Shown in pieces: positions 1 to 13,983 of a stretch of DNA of 64,000 bases (positions are counted from its first letter, which is position 1; each line of letters opens with the position of its first letter). The position numbers and the translations under genes are program-made. The notes below the pieces were generated by a model. The model ran no database searches. It was not told the DNA's origin and saw only the letters and a list, made by a program, of their open reading frames with translations. Origin of the DNA: Temnopleurus reevesii (taxonomy: Eukaryota; Echinodermata; Echinoidea; Temnopleuroida; Temnopleuridae); contig BQKZ01000495.1 of assembly GCA_036244855.1 (NCBI GenBank), positions 94,425 through 158,424 on the forward strand. The letters are read 5' to 3'.

Positions 1-27
1 TCCCTTCAGGTGAAAACGCATGTTATA

Positions 28-112
28 GCACCTGTCTATAGAGACCACCTGTCTACAGTGGCCACTTTTTCTGTTTTCCTTGGGAGGGCCTCTGTAGACA
101 GGTTTTACTGTA
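28..112 (+). repeat. Dispersed repeat, 'CTGTCTACAGTGG' family
   Basis: CTGTCTACAGTGGCCAC, then TTTTTCTG and a TAGACAGGTTTTAC end. Close matches are at 36858-36912 (same orientation) and 34262-34435 (inverted and self-repeated). I do not recognise the family. Confidence 0.55.
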
Positions 113-332
113 TGTCACTTAGGGATTGAAGATCTATGGTCAAAATTTCAAAGCATTTAGTGATACTTAGATCAATTTTACCAACTTTCACAAATGATGT
201 CAACTCCTTGTTGTAATCTGAAACAACCTTTGTCAGTGCATACTGCAAATTTGAGTTGTTTCAATTCCTAGTGCTAACTGGCAATGACGTAAATCAATCT
301 AGGATATTGAGAAATAATTAAAATATCTTTTA

Positions 333-448
333 GGAGGTGTTGCTACAAAATTTCTATTGATTGCAAATCAATTACAAATAAGTTGCTTTTCATTCATTCA
401 TTTTGATTGGCGCATTCCGATCAATTACAACTTTTGAACAACACCCCC
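333..448. mobile_element. MITE, GGGGGTGTTGTTCAAAA terminal inverted repeats (copy 1)
   Basis: Starts GGAGGTGTTG and ends TTTTGAACAACACCCCC, the same ends as the elements at 12690 and 42736. Internal sequence is shared in inverted order (TGATTGGCGCATTCC against GGAACGTGCCAATCA). The G-rich ends fit PIF/Harbinger (Tourist-like) MITEs. Confidence 0.7.
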
Positions 449-468
449 TATATCTATTTTCATTGCAG

Positions 469-698
469 GTATTCTGACCTAGATGGTACAACGTTCCACA
501 TCATACCAACCCGTGCAATTGTTCTTACTCACCCCTTTGCCCTATCCATCTTTGAGAACTATGTGTATGTGACTAACTGGAACCATAAAAATATACGTCG
601 CGTTGACAAACTTGAAGGGAATAATGGAATGGAATACATCGAGACTCTTCAGTTACCCATGGATATACACATCTATCATCCACTGAGACAAGACCAAA
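469..698 (+). CDS. LRP2: LRP2 exon: end of YWTD propeller
   Basis: The exon follows ...cattgcag and ends before gtgagt. It enters one base short of a codon end and leaves in phase 1. It encodes the last propeller blade ([18 protein letters not shown]) and the IYHPLRQ linker that precedes the EGF module in LRP proteins. It is the first exon of the gene in the window. Confidence 0.85.
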
Positions 699-2632
699 GT
701 GAGTCGTGCTTTTCAACATTTTGCAATAAAAGTTGTAACAAAATATTAAATAGTTAAAAAGCAGTAATACTGCTGGCAGTGATGATCATGTTGATTATCA
801 TGAAGATTTTGATTTCCCTCGTCATAGTCACAGTCACAGTCAACCAGAGTACGTCATTGTTTTACGCGTCTTCTCATTGTTATTTGCGCAACTACCTGTG
901 ACGTCACAATAGGCAGACGCGCAAAACTATGACATACTTCTTCCGATTGACGTGACCTTTGTCACAGGTGACTGAAATTGAAACACCATGATATTAAAGA
1001 TCATTATATGAAAATCACAATGAGGTGATTTTCTCAAATTGCCAACTTCATTCTGAATAATGACGTCTGTTGATTTTGAAACCTCAAAATAAAGATCAAA
1101 ACATGTGCCACAAATGAAACTCTGCATTGAAACATCAAAGTGTAAGCTTTGCTTTTCTAGACTGTACAATGCGCTGTTATAGAGTTATTATTGATGATGA
1201 TGAGAACGATTATGATTATAATGTTTATAAGAGTGATGGAGATGGTAACGATGACGATGATGATGATGATGATGACAGTGTGTGGATGATGATGATAATG
1301 ATGATATTACAAAATCACATTGATGACTATTACTAATGACAGTGTCGCTTTCATATGACAAAGCTAGTAATATTGATGGTAAATAACATTGATACTAATT
1401 TTACAATAATGACAACATGAGAGCTAGTAATAACACCATCAGCCATATTTTCCTTTGATTGCTACTAATAGATTACTTCATTCAATCATCTTCTTATAAC
1501 TCTCCCTCAGCTCTTGTGAACCCCTGTGGAAATAACAATGGAGGCTGTTCCAACCTCTGCCTGATAGCACCTGGTGGACAGACCTTCACATGTGCTTGCC
1601 CAGATAGCTACACACTAGCGGAAGATGGAGTGACTTGTAACGTAGACTGCTCGTCCAATCAGTTTGCTTGTGCTAACCAGGAGAAATGCATCCCGTTGTC
1701 ATGGCGATGTGACACTGAGGAGGATTGTAGCGATGGGTCCGATGAGCCAGAGGATTGTCGTAAGTATTGTGATGGTGTTATTTCACATCAAGTTGTTTTA
1801 ATGAATTAACATTTAAGGCATAAACAATAATTTGTTATCTGTGTTTTTAGTCAAGCAGTAAAGCAATATAAACGTCGCTGAAAAGCAACCCATAGGGAGT
1901 GCTGCTCAAAACTTGTAAATAAACTGCAAATCAGGTTTACATTAATACCTGTATTTTATTTTGCTTACGGCCCTCACTCCTTACATGATGCGCATGAAAC
2001 AGATTTTGATTTCCAGTCAACAGCAACTTATGATCGAATGCAAGTTTTGAGCAACAACCTGCAGGCCTCCTAAAAATTGTTAAAAATAGTATCGGTCAGT
2101 AGGAATTTAAAAAAAAATTATTTTGATATTATTGGCACACATTTCATATGGAAAATTCCATAGTATATCAAATTTGTTTATATCCTATGCATAATTTTCT
2201 CTCTGTTTTATCTTGATTTAAATTTGACACAGTCATATATTTTTGGAATAAATGCACCTATTAAGTATGGACCAGAAGTCAGATGTAAACACTGAAAATT
2301 CAATTCATTAAAATATAGGGTTAGATGAACAGGATTTATGGAATTTCCCATTAGCATGATGCTTGGATATTTAAAATAGAATAATGTTGATGCCGCAGAA
2401 GAAGATACGCTTATGAAAGAGAATTCTGCAAAAAAATCAATTTGATAGGCTCATAATCTATTAAAATTTATCACTAGATTATGCTATTGGTCTGAGCATT
2501 TATAGTGATAACAGGTAACAAAGAATTCTGACTTGCACTGTACATCATTTTATTGAGTAAATATATTTTCTGAAGTTTTGTTTTCAAAAGCTTCTTTCAT
2601 ATTATTTCATTGAAGTTAACAGTATAGTAGTA

Positions 2633-2665
<33 letters not shown>

Positions 2666-5600
2666 AAGTAGTTATAATGTGGAGGCGCCGTGGTGTAGTG
2701 GTCATGACTATCGCCTTTCAACCAGAGGGTCGTAGGTTTGAATCCCATCCATGGCGTCAATTTCCTTCAGCAAGAAATTTATCCACATTGTGCTGCACTC
2801 TACCCACGTGAAAATGGGTACCTGGCAGGAATTTATTCCTTGGAATGCTTGAGCGCCTAACTGGCTTGCTCGACAGTATTATAGCCAGGGTAATAATATG
2901 GTACCTAGTATCAAGCGCAGTAGAGTACATGCATATAGTGATTGCGCTATATAAATGGACCTAAATCATAATAATCTATAATTTATGGATATCATAATGG
3001 TATGGGAACTTTGTAAAGCGCTTAGAGAAAATGTTATCAAGTGCTATAAGATACAGACTTATGATTATCATTATTATCCCCTCACAGCAACCCGCTACTG
3101 TCCTGATCGAGTGTTCCAGTGCGATGACAATGCCTGTGTAGCATCCACGGAGCTTTGTAATGGCGTCAGTAACTGCCTGGACGGGTCCGATGAAGCACAT
3201 TGTAGTAAGTATGGGTTAAATCAAGATTGCTGGAAAAGGAGGGACATATTTTTCTTTTATGACTAAATTTGTAAGCAATATGAGTGGGAGTTTGCTGTCT
3301 TTTTCAATGATAAAATTGAGGTGGAAACACATTTCATATGTACATGATTTCATCAACATAAGAGACTGAATCAATACCAAGTGTTAGTGGTTGTAATTTG
3401 ATTGGACAGTAACATTTAGCTCTTGTTGTAACCAAGTCTTATCTTGATTATTTGTTTCAGATACGACTGTTTGTCAGCCTTGGGAGTTCCGTTGTATGAC
3501 TGGGTCCTGTATCAACCATGTATTAGCCTGTAATGGTGATGTTGATTGTCTTGATGGATCTGATGAAGTTGAGGATGTGTGTGGTAAGTTTGCAACAAAT
3601 TTATGATTACTATAAGCACTGTGAACAGAAGGAACAGAGGACTGGGACAAAGTAAACAACTTCATTCAAGCATTCACAACACCTTCATGATAACAAACAA
3701 ATTTTCCAGGTGTGGCTCTTGTTCAACATTTTTCCTACAGAATGAGAAGGATGGACATTTCATTTTTGCCCATCTAGCTGTTGTTCATGCTTCTATGCAG
3801 ATTGTACAGGCCTTTGTCCCTTCTCCTCACTCTGGAGACTGATCAATTAATTAGCACTGAGTTCATTAATGCATGGTCTTTGTGATTATTCACATTTTTG
3901 TATAATTTTGGAGACAAACATAGTTGTACTTTTTCAGCCCTTTATCACAATAAACAAGCTCTGAATCTGGTTTATCATTATTTATTGCTATGTCTGGCAA
4001 GGTTTTGAAATACATTCAGACAGAAAATAATTTGGAATTTGTCATTCCAGAATTACAAATATACATTTATTGGCACAGAACACTTATGTCACAAACATTT
4101 GCATTATGCCTCCAATCCTAAAAGAAGGGGAAATAAATCATTTCGTTTGCACAATTCAGATTCCAAGGGACAATTCTGTGTTTGATTTCCAAATCGTTTT
4201 AATGTAATTAATGAAAATATGTTTTATTCATTTGTTCTCATGATGTGTTTGATTCGTCATACCTTTCTTTTTCCCCTTATTTTTTAAATCAGATTTATAA
4301 ATAAAAAAAAAACAATTAATATGGCTTGATAATGATTTAGTTCACCAATAGCAAGGCTCATAAAAACGCCAGTATAAAGCGCCATAGAATTGCTGTAATC
4401 ATTATAATTATTATCAAATATGAATATAAACTATTTCCGCAAAATAAAGTCGGTCATGGACATAGAGCCCTACACCGTGTATTGAACTGTGCGAATACAA
4501 CAATAACAAGCCGATTCTGATTTGAATAGAATTACAAAGGAGCATTGAATTGGCGTTCAACTTTATTTTTCGGAAATAGTTTATATCGTATTATTATTAT
4601 TTTTGTTATTATTGTTATTATTATTAATATCATTGATATTATCATTATTATTGTCTTTGTAGCTGATAGAGGATGTTCGGAGGGGTACTTCAAGTGTGGT
4701 ACAGGATTCTGTATCCCATCTACCTGGGTGTGTGATCTTGATGAAGATTGTGGGGATGCGAGCGATGAGCCATTGAGAGAGTGTCGTAAGTTCACTCATG
4801 CATCATTAATTGTTTTTAAGATTTTCAAGGAATTGGAAGTTTAACCCTAACTAGGCTGGAGGGGGGACCTCAATGAATTTTGCAATTATTTTGCGGCGCA
4901 AAACATTCTGATAACGGGGCTCACTGACTATCTTGTTTCATGTTTTTTGCAACCTTCAAGACCATTTTCACGGATATCGGGCTTACTATTACTCCATTAC
5001 GCAACATTTTATACACGCCTGTCAGCCCCTCCCCTCCAACTGGCTACAAGAATACCCCAGCCTTGTTAGGATTAAATAGAAATATATTTTGCTATAGTGA
5101 ACAATAGGTTGTATCCTTTCATATTAAGGCTCTATAGTCTATATATATGATACAACTGTAGTATTAAAAATCTTTGTACAACTTCAAAAACTGCACTCAT
5201 ACCTATAAGTCAACCAAATTCAGTAAAAAGCTGTAGTCACGGATTATCACTCAATAATCATACTATTTGTTAGATAAGGTCTTATTTTACTCACCTATTT
5301 GAAAAATTATGTAACGCTTGCTTACTTCTGCTTCCTAAAGTGGGAACATGTGATTACATTAAAGAAAATAAGTTTACTAATTATCAAATATCCTTTAATT
5401 CATTGATCCTCATTGGATGTATGCATAAGAAAGTCATATTTGCAGACACATTTGGAAATAAAATCATTTGGGACGGTGAAAAACCAAATATTTACAAGCT
5501 TCTTTAATCTTTTATTTACAGAAAGCAGAACAACTTGTCCCAGTGGTTGGTTCTCATGTGTGTCCAACTACCGTTGTATACCCTCCTGGGCACTATGTAA

Positions 5601-8600
5601 TGGTTATGATGATTGCAGAGATAATTCAGACGAGGAGCAATGTGGTAAGTTTCCTAAACGCTAAGGTTTAGGGTTCAAAACTCATTTGGGTACAACTATT
5701 GATGTATACCATCCTGGGCACTCTGTAATGGATATAATGATTGCAGGGATAATTCAGATGAGGAGCAATGTGTTAAGTTTCCTAAACGCTAAGGTTTAGG
5801 GTTCAAATCTCATGTGTGTATAATTACCATACTATAGTATCTTGGGCACTGTGTAATGGCTATGATGATTGCAGAGATAATTGAGACAAGGAGCAATGTG
5901 GTAATTTTTTTAAACACTTAAGGTTTAGGGTTGTTTGTCGAACTATCAATATATACTGTGTAATGGCTTTGATGACTGTAATGCGCACACCGTGGGGGAG
6001 GAGGCTTAAGGGGCACCAAATTTGAGGTAAAAAGGCCGGCACTAAAACGCCGAGAGGGGCGTCGAATTTTAGATAGAGACCTGTTTTTTGCTCTCCTTTT
6101 TATTTTTCCTATTTTTGGCTTGTCAGTCTAGCTAGGGCAGAGAGGGGGGGGGGCTACAAATTTGAAGTGAAGACCTTATTCTGTCAGTTCAGTTCAGCCC
6201 CCCAGGGGCGTCAAATTTGCTGAGAGGGATGCCAACAGTTGACTGTAGAGAGAAGCAATATGGGAAGTTCACTAGGTACTCAAGTTTAGGGTTCAAAACC
6301 CTTTGTGGGATTAATTGAAAAATATAGCTCTTTACTGTAAAATTACGGTATAGAATTGTGGTCTATTTTCGATAACAAAGTCATTTTTTTTTTATCCCTT
6401 ATGATGTAGATTCTCAGGTGTGTGGTAATGGGGAGTTCCAGTGTGACGATGGAAGCTGTATTCCCCAACGATGGGTCTGTGACTTTGATGACGACTGTGG
6501 AGACAATTCAGATGAGCAGAGATGTAGTACGTATTCCATTCTCATTTCAAATGTGAATTTTTTTATTCTTATTTCATGTCCTTAAGAAATATATCCCATT
6601 TCCACCCATAAGGAAGCAAAATTAGGATATCGATGCAACCTCTTAATAAATCAAGAATTATTTTCATCATGTCACAATGCATATTTAAATAAATCTTTAT
6701 GAAGACACTTCTAGAATTTTCAACCGTGCGGTGTGTCAATTCTTTGCAAAAAAAATGAAAAATATGTTATACACTTATCTCAAAACAATTTTGTTATATG
6801 TTTTTTTAGTGAAATAAAGAAGACCAGATATGGTATTAAAAAAGAAAAAAAACTGACAACAATCCTGTTTTAACTTCCAATTAACAACAATCCTGATGAG
6901 ATAACATTTTTATAAATCAAATCAATTATTCATTGTATCATTTGCAGCCCACAGACAGTGTTCAGAGAGTGAGTTCCGATGTACTTCCAACGAGTGCATT
7001 CCAGTTAGATATGTATGCGACTTTGAAGAAGACTGCCCTGGTGGAGAAGATGAAGCAGCATGTTGTGAGTACTTTCATTACTTATTTGATTATATAAATG
7101 CATCCTCTCTGTGTATATGTTTCCTTCTCATTGTTTTTATTCAGTCCTTTTGCTATGCTTTAAGAGACTTTGGTCCAATCAATTGTTCTAATTTACTTAT
7201 TGTTTTGATTTAGTTAGATACTCTCCTTTAGAAGACTTTCATTAATTACATTTTCAGGTTGCAATTGCAAAAAGACAATTCTAGGAATTTATCTTTTTAA
7301 AGTGGTGGCAGCAGTGGGATTCGCATGTGCCCACACATACACATCATTACCTCTCTTTGCGCTGAGCTGCAACCCTCTGTGTATTGAATGAATGTAGGAT
7401 ATTTATAAACGTATCTAAAACTTTTGGCAACTTCCAGAGAAATTAATGTCAACAAAATCACTACAATAGGCAAAAAAATTAAATGTAGTATGCAAATTCT
7501 GCAGTGGCTAAAATGTGCGCTGACGTGAACTTGCACTTGGAACGTTAAAAAACATAAATGATTTCCTGAAATGGAACGATACCAACTGCAAAAGAGAGCT
7601 AAATGGGAATACAATGTTCATGGAGTTTTCTCTTCTTTAAAAATGTGGCAGCGGTGGAATAAGCTGTACACAAATACACTACGTGGATATCATAGTGCTT
7701 GAAAAAAATTGCTGATATCTTCATTACAAAATTGGCAAGCAGGTTACTGTCAAATGCTTGATCTTGTTCTTTTCACTTAATGTGTTCAAAATGTAGTTTT
7801 ATTCTTCACTCGTAGTTTTTCATTTTGAATTATCATATTTTTGTCAATGATTATTGTTGAAGACAATATTAGTAATAGAAATATTTGTGTGAAATTTTTC
7901 TCTAACAGCGGATTATCAGTGCTACTTCCCCTCTCAGTTCCAGTGTGCCAGTGGTCATTGTATTGATGAACAGTTTGTTTGCGATGGCACTAGCCAATGC
8001 CAAGACTCATCTGATGAAGTGAACTGTCGTAAGTAGACTGCCATGAACAGCCCTCATTCGTAAAATATTTTCTCACTAACAATTTGAAATGATATGTAAT
8101 GAAAAAGTTCTCTATTTACATCAAATTGGCACTTGAGAGATTATTATGATGGCTTTTCAAACAAGATATACTTTGGATAGCCTGTATTGCAATTGAGTTA
8201 TTTTGATTTTAGAAAGGGGAATGTAACTATATGCAATGTATTATTTGCTTGAACATCAATAGAATACTTTCAACATTATGATAGATTTTCTTTCAATCAT
8301 TGTTTATAAAATGTCAGAAATGCACTCATTTTTCAGTAGAGGGTTTGATTTAGCTTTTGGGGTCCTCCTATATGAAATTAATATTTGAGGCAGTGTGCAC
8401 CTTATAAATTAGTGAAAAGTTGAACATAGCAATAAATGTCCCAAGTTACTATTGATAATGATGATGGTGTCTTTGACAATATTGAGAATACTGTCTACGT
8501 TATTTAATCCCACTCTTTCTTTTGACCATACAGCTACTCGTCTTCCTCAAGGACTATACTGCTTCCCAAACCAGTTCACCTGTGATGATACAGTATGTCT

Positions 8601-11600
8601 CCCTCTCGAATGGCGCTGCGATGGGACCGCTGATTGTCCGGATGGAAGCGACGAAACGCTCTCGCTGTGTTCATCTATACCATGTGACCCAGCGGAGAGG
8701 TGGCGCTGTGACAATACCTTCTGTATACCGCTGAGTGGGCTGTGTGATGGAGTGGATACATGCGGTGATGCTAGTGATGAGAATGACCATGATCTATGTA
8801 AGTTACCACAAGTTACTAAAATGAGTGTTTAGCTTTCAGGCATTATTTTCATTTTCACTCTAACTAATCAATATCAGTTGCATGCAATCAGAATAATTAT
8901 TACATGTGCATTTTCTAAAATCATATGAGCCAATTGGAATGCAGTTTTTCAATTTGCAATTGATTATTCAGTTAAGAACAACTTTCTTTCAAAACCCCCC
9001 TGTAATAGATTCAATGTTTTCCTGTGTAATTCCAGGATTTTAAGATATTCACGGGATTAGGACTTATCAGTAATGATATATTTGTGTTCTTTCTTTCATG
9101 AATAATGATTCTGACACTCTTTCTGACAAATTTGGTACTGGTAATTGGCAAAAGGTTTTACCCTAAATAGAGACTTTCGCCAAGAAGCATTCTGATTTAG
9201 GTTTCTTGTGTAATGTGAATTCATATCATCAATATTCACCTTTTGTATAACCAAGAATAATTTACAGAATTCATGACATATAGGTAATATGACTCCCTAG
9301 TAATACTCCTAGCTTTTTCATATTTCATGTATTAGTTAGACTATGATGTGACTATAAGATAACCTGTGCTTTCTTTTCCAGACGTTAACCTTTTGTTCTG
9401 CCTATTTTTCTGTTGTCCAGGTGAGGAATCAAGACAGTGCACTTCCGATGAGTTCAAGTGTGTCAATAGGAACTGTGTACCCCTGGAGTATGTGTGCGAT
9501 CTCAATGATGATTGTGGGGACCAGTCGGATGAATATGGATGCTGTAAGTATATAAATTTCATATATCTCTTTGAGTATAAACAATTATTGCATTCATGTG
9601 TTAATGATATTAATTTGTTAACTGTTTTGTACAACTGACCCTCTTTTTCTCATATATTACTTCACTTTATGAACTCCCTAATCCATGATGATTTAAGAGT
9701 ATTACACCTAGTCTATCAATTAGAAGTCCCATATCTAAGGGTTCATACATACCCGTTCATATATCATAGAATAACTTTTCAAGAATGCATCTTCATAATT
9801 TTTTTCTTTCCCAAAGTCCTAATAACTTTGAATTAAAGAATTAGCATGGCTGAGAGTCAGAAGTCAAATTACGATACCACTTCAATATCACTTTCCAAGT
9901 GATAGCTTACTTCATGGCTCTTCTTGATAGAGCCACAATTAATGTATGTGTTATCTATATTTTCTCATTATTTTTGACACCATGGTGAAAAGAACTGAGC
10001 AATGGATATTCAATTTGTTTGGGTTGCACTCTGTGATATTTAAGATACCCCTTTTTCATGATCCTAATTGACTCTTTTTTTTTCTTTTTTTCTTTTTCGA
10101 TTTCATTAACAATACATGCATGGAAATCCTGCCATATTTCATTTGAAAATAGTATTGACTTTTGCAGTTATTCATAATTCAAGTGATGAATGATTCGAAA
10201 TATCTGATTATTTTTGTTCCATTTTACTCTCTGTCAGATGAGTCTGGTAGCTGCAGTGTCAACAATGGAGGCTGTCAGGAAGTGTGTACAGAGCTAGAAA
10301 TGGGATACTACTGCTCATGTGCAGATGGTTACCAATTATCGAGTGACAGATCTGGTTGTGAAGGTGAGTAGATAAGGATGAGCAATTATATCTTGGCGCA
10401 ACTCTAGGTCTCTTTATAGACACTTGCATGTAAATTGATGAAAAAAAAAATCCTCCATTTCTAAATATTATATTGTGAACGTGAAGAATTGTTAGCCTCT
10501 AATGAAAGCCTTCATTTTTTAATGAAAGCATTGCATCCATTTGAATCCCAATTGTAAGCTGTTGAAATATAGAGGGAATTACGTTACTGAAGTACTAGCA
10601 CATCGGCGGTGGGTTGATAAAACCTGATATCTCAAAAATGAGAAATGTTCAGGAGAGCCCTAAATCATGGCTGCCTTAGTAAAGGGAATGGGTCAAAGGA
10701 CTGTGTACTGTGCCACCGACGCACGTTTCATAAACACCAGAAACTTAAAAGACAGTGGTACACATGTAACCTACCCTCCGAACCAATCTACGGTCAACTC
10801 TTGAGGGCAGTAGACATCCGGTATTATGAGTTGATATGGTACTGCGGTTTCATGTGTTTTTGTATTGTCAAAATTGAAGCATTGTAACCTTGTACTGTGG
10901 TACAAGGTTATTAAAACAGTAATTTTCACAAAAAAGTTATCAGTCCACAGAGGATATGTCTTACTTACTTAACTTTAGTACATATATAGGCCTAGTGTAG
11001 ACTATTGCATGATTTTTATGTGGAATTAATTTTGAAATCCAAATTGACAAAGAATTCTACATGTAATTTTATCTGATTGGTATTACTACAATATATCGAT
11101 GAGTGTCTGGACGATTAAGGCTTTTAATGAACGTAGCTGCTCCGAGGGAAACTTGATCATTAAAGTCCAATTGTTCAAATTAATAACCATTTTACTTTGT
11201 ATTTATATTTCATCTAATTGTTACATTAGATATCGATGAATGTCTGGATAACCCGTGCCCCCAGCAGTGTTCAAACACCAAGGGTTCCTATGAGTGTAGC
11301 TGCTCCAAAGGGATACATTGATTATAGATTCTAATGGATGTTATTTTAATTAATTTTGGAAATCCATAGTNAACCTTTTGTTCTGCCTATTTTTCTGTTG
11401 TCCAGGTGAGGAATCAAGACAGTGCACTTCCGATGAGTTCAAGTGTGTCAATAGGAACTGTGTACCTCTGGATTATGTGTGTGATCTCAATGATGATTGT
11501 GGAGATCAGTCAGATGAATATGGGTGCTGTAAGTATGAACTTTTCTTTAAGAAATCAAGATGTGACAGTACCATCCAAAATAATGTCAAAGTAAAAGAAA

Positions 11601-13884
11601 AAGAAAAAAAAAGAAGACATCTTACAACTCTTTAGATGCCTTTGTATAAATCTATGGAAAAGGTAATTCTGCCATTACTTTGAACAAAGGCTAACACTCT
11701 GCTAAAAAGAATTAGGGTTTCCTTTGGCAAAGAGGTTTATGCAGCCACGATGTCATGACATGAGACAGAAAATATATATAGAAAATAGGATTTTTGAATA
11801 ATTTATGTTGTATCAGCTGTACTCTTTGATATCCAACTTATATGTGAATTTATCCTCTTTTTCTTTCTAATTTAATTTACAAATACATATATACAAAAAC
11901 TTTTCAAAATTTCGTTTTGGCATAGGTTTACTAAGTATGCGTTTCGTATTAAGTGATGAATAAATCAAGATTTCTGATGTTATTTTCCTTTCAGATGAAT
12001 CTGGTAGCTGCAGTGTAAACAATGGAGGCTGTCAGGAAGTGTGTACAGAGCTGGAAATGGGATACTACTGCTCATGTGCAGATGGTTACCAATTATCGAG
12101 TGATAGATCTGGTTGTGAAGGTGAGAAATGACTAAATTATGATGATGATAAGAGCATGTATAAATAAATAGATTCTTTTCCACCTCCTTTTTTCTCTATT
12201 TTTTCTTCTGTATGGACAAAAGTACTTGGCTGTCACTACACAGGAATGACTGTTGTCAGACGGAAACTTGAATCCAGAGCCTGGCAATTTTTGTGTATAA
12301 GATATTGTATTGGAGGTGATTTTCAGACCTGGTAGCCACTAATATGATTCACTAGTTAAACCAAGGAGTGGAGAAGAATGTGGACTGTTCTCTTACTGAA
12401 GAAAATTGACAAATTGGGTGTGATTCAAACTTTGTCCATCTTTTACCTTCAAATAGATTGATGTTGGGAAAGGAATTTTTTTTTTATTTATTGAAAAGCA
12501 TCTTTTCCCAGGATTTGAACAAATCATTTTATCATGTCAGATAGTTGTGGCTGCATAAAAGAAACAATGACATTGCATAGAATGATCCAGAGGGTTGCAT
12601 CCTCCTCCACTTTTTATCTGGTTGTAAAGATACCTCGCCACCCCAACAGTGTTCAAACACAAAAGACTCCCATATCCTAGCTTCTCTTAGGGGGTGTTGT
12701 TCAAAAGTTGCAATTGATCTCAAGTTCCAGATGATCGGAACGTGCCAATCAAAATCATTTTTTAATGCGCATCTTGTTAAATGCTTATATCGTGCGTGAA
12801 TAGAAATGCGTGTTACAATGTGCAAAGTTGCAGTTGATTTGCAGTTGATTTTGAACAACACCCCATTAGGGATACTTATATGATGGCTACTTTGATGATA
12901 AGAGATACTATAATCATTAATTTTGAACAAAAGCCATACAAACCAATATTTTATATCTATTTTATCTAATTGTTACATTAGATATTGATGAGTGTCTGGA
13001 CAACCCCTGCCCCCAGCAATGTTCAAACACAAAAGGTTCCTATGAGTGCAGCTGCTCCGAGGGGTACGTTGATGATGGAGTCATCTTACGAGGGATAGAA
13101 TGCAAGGCTGATGGTAAGATATAGTGGAAATGCCCCTGTCTATACTAGCATCAACATCAACTCATCTATGAGAAAATGAAACAGCCCAAAGTATCTTTGT
13201 TTCAATACCTGTGCAGATTAATAATAAATATAATAGTAATAATATATATGATTTATATGGCGCCAAATCCACTTTTCAAAAAAAAATGCTCAAGGTGCAA
13301 CTGGAAAATGTGTAGAGTAAATACAATTGACTTAGTAGATGAGAGAGAAGTTCAAGAAAAATAAAACGGGGACGTAATTAATTATATGCAATGTTGAAAA
13401 GGTAGGTTTTTAGATTCTGTTTGAATATTTCAGCTGAGCTACTGTCTTTGATGGCTTGTGGAAGGGAATTCCAAGTAGATGGCCCAGCGTGCATGAACAT
13501 TTGTTCCCCCCCCCCACTTAGTTTTTACTTTAGGGACAACTAAACTTGGCAATCATGCACATTGACTTGTGATTTCTCATAGTATACTTGTATTGTCTAA
13601 GGATTTATCAGACTTCCTTAAACAAGGTTATGTGACTTGAAATTGAATGATAGAACAATAATTCGATTATGCTATGTGATCATAATACTTTCATATCTAA
13701 TGAAGATGATAGTATGATGGTTTACGGAGTATGCAAGGAATAAATTGATCTTCTTGTTTCAAATTGTCTCATGTTAAGAGAAAATAATGTTAAAAGTAGT
13801 AATGAACAACTGACAAATCACATTTAAAAATTTAACTATTGTAGTATCTTTTCTGTTGTCAGCAATATTTTGGAATAATGATGG

Positions 13885-13920
<36 letters not shown>

Positions 13921-13943
13921 GGATGATGATGATGATAATGATA

Positions 13944-13983
<40 letters not shown>

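Larger units (their letters stand above)
1..468. other. LRP2 intron with two dispersed repeats
   Basis: No coding exon is seen. Bases 28-112 belong to a repeat family also found near 34.3 and 36.9 kb, and 333-448 is a MITE that ends 20 bases before the exon. Confidence 0.6.
1760..3087. other. LRP2 intron with SINE
   Basis: 1760-2620 holds nothing I recognise. 2623-2663 is a TAG microsatellite, 2681-2975 a SINE, and 3008-3079 a second SINE tail. Confidence 0.6.
6527..9420. other. LRP2 introns between LDLa exons
   Basis: Outside the exons at 6948, 7909 and 8534 I see no named repeat. A short similar pair (TGGTGGCAGCAGTGG at about 7304, TGTGGCAGCGGTGG at about 7643) is about 340 bases apart. 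No RNA gene was recognised. Confidence 0.5.
9544..11229. other. Introns of the first LDLa-EGF copy
   Basis: Apart from the EGF exon at 10238 and the relic at 11092, 10600-10880 is a slightly GC-richer stretch without domain similarity. A perfect hairpin lies at 10885-10910. These introns align poorly with those of the second copy. Confidence 0.5.
11529..12981. other. Introns of the second LDLa-EGF copy
   Basis: Contains the exon at 11995 and the MITE-interrupted relic. The remainder is AT-rich with no recognised feature. Confidence 0.5.

Noticed and set aside
2681..2760. Possible tRNA gene
   Set aside because: A and B boxes are present, but the sequence continues into a shared SINE body and does not close a tRNA cloverleaf that I can see.
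9381..9420. Upstream acceptor ttttccag at 9381 for the LDLa exon
   Set aside because: It would insert a hydrophobic stretch and lose the last Cys of the preceding LDLa repeat; the acceptor at 9420 restores it.
10645..10887. 80-residue ORF in the EGF intron
   Set aside because: No domain, no splice logic with the receptor and no counterpart in the second copy.
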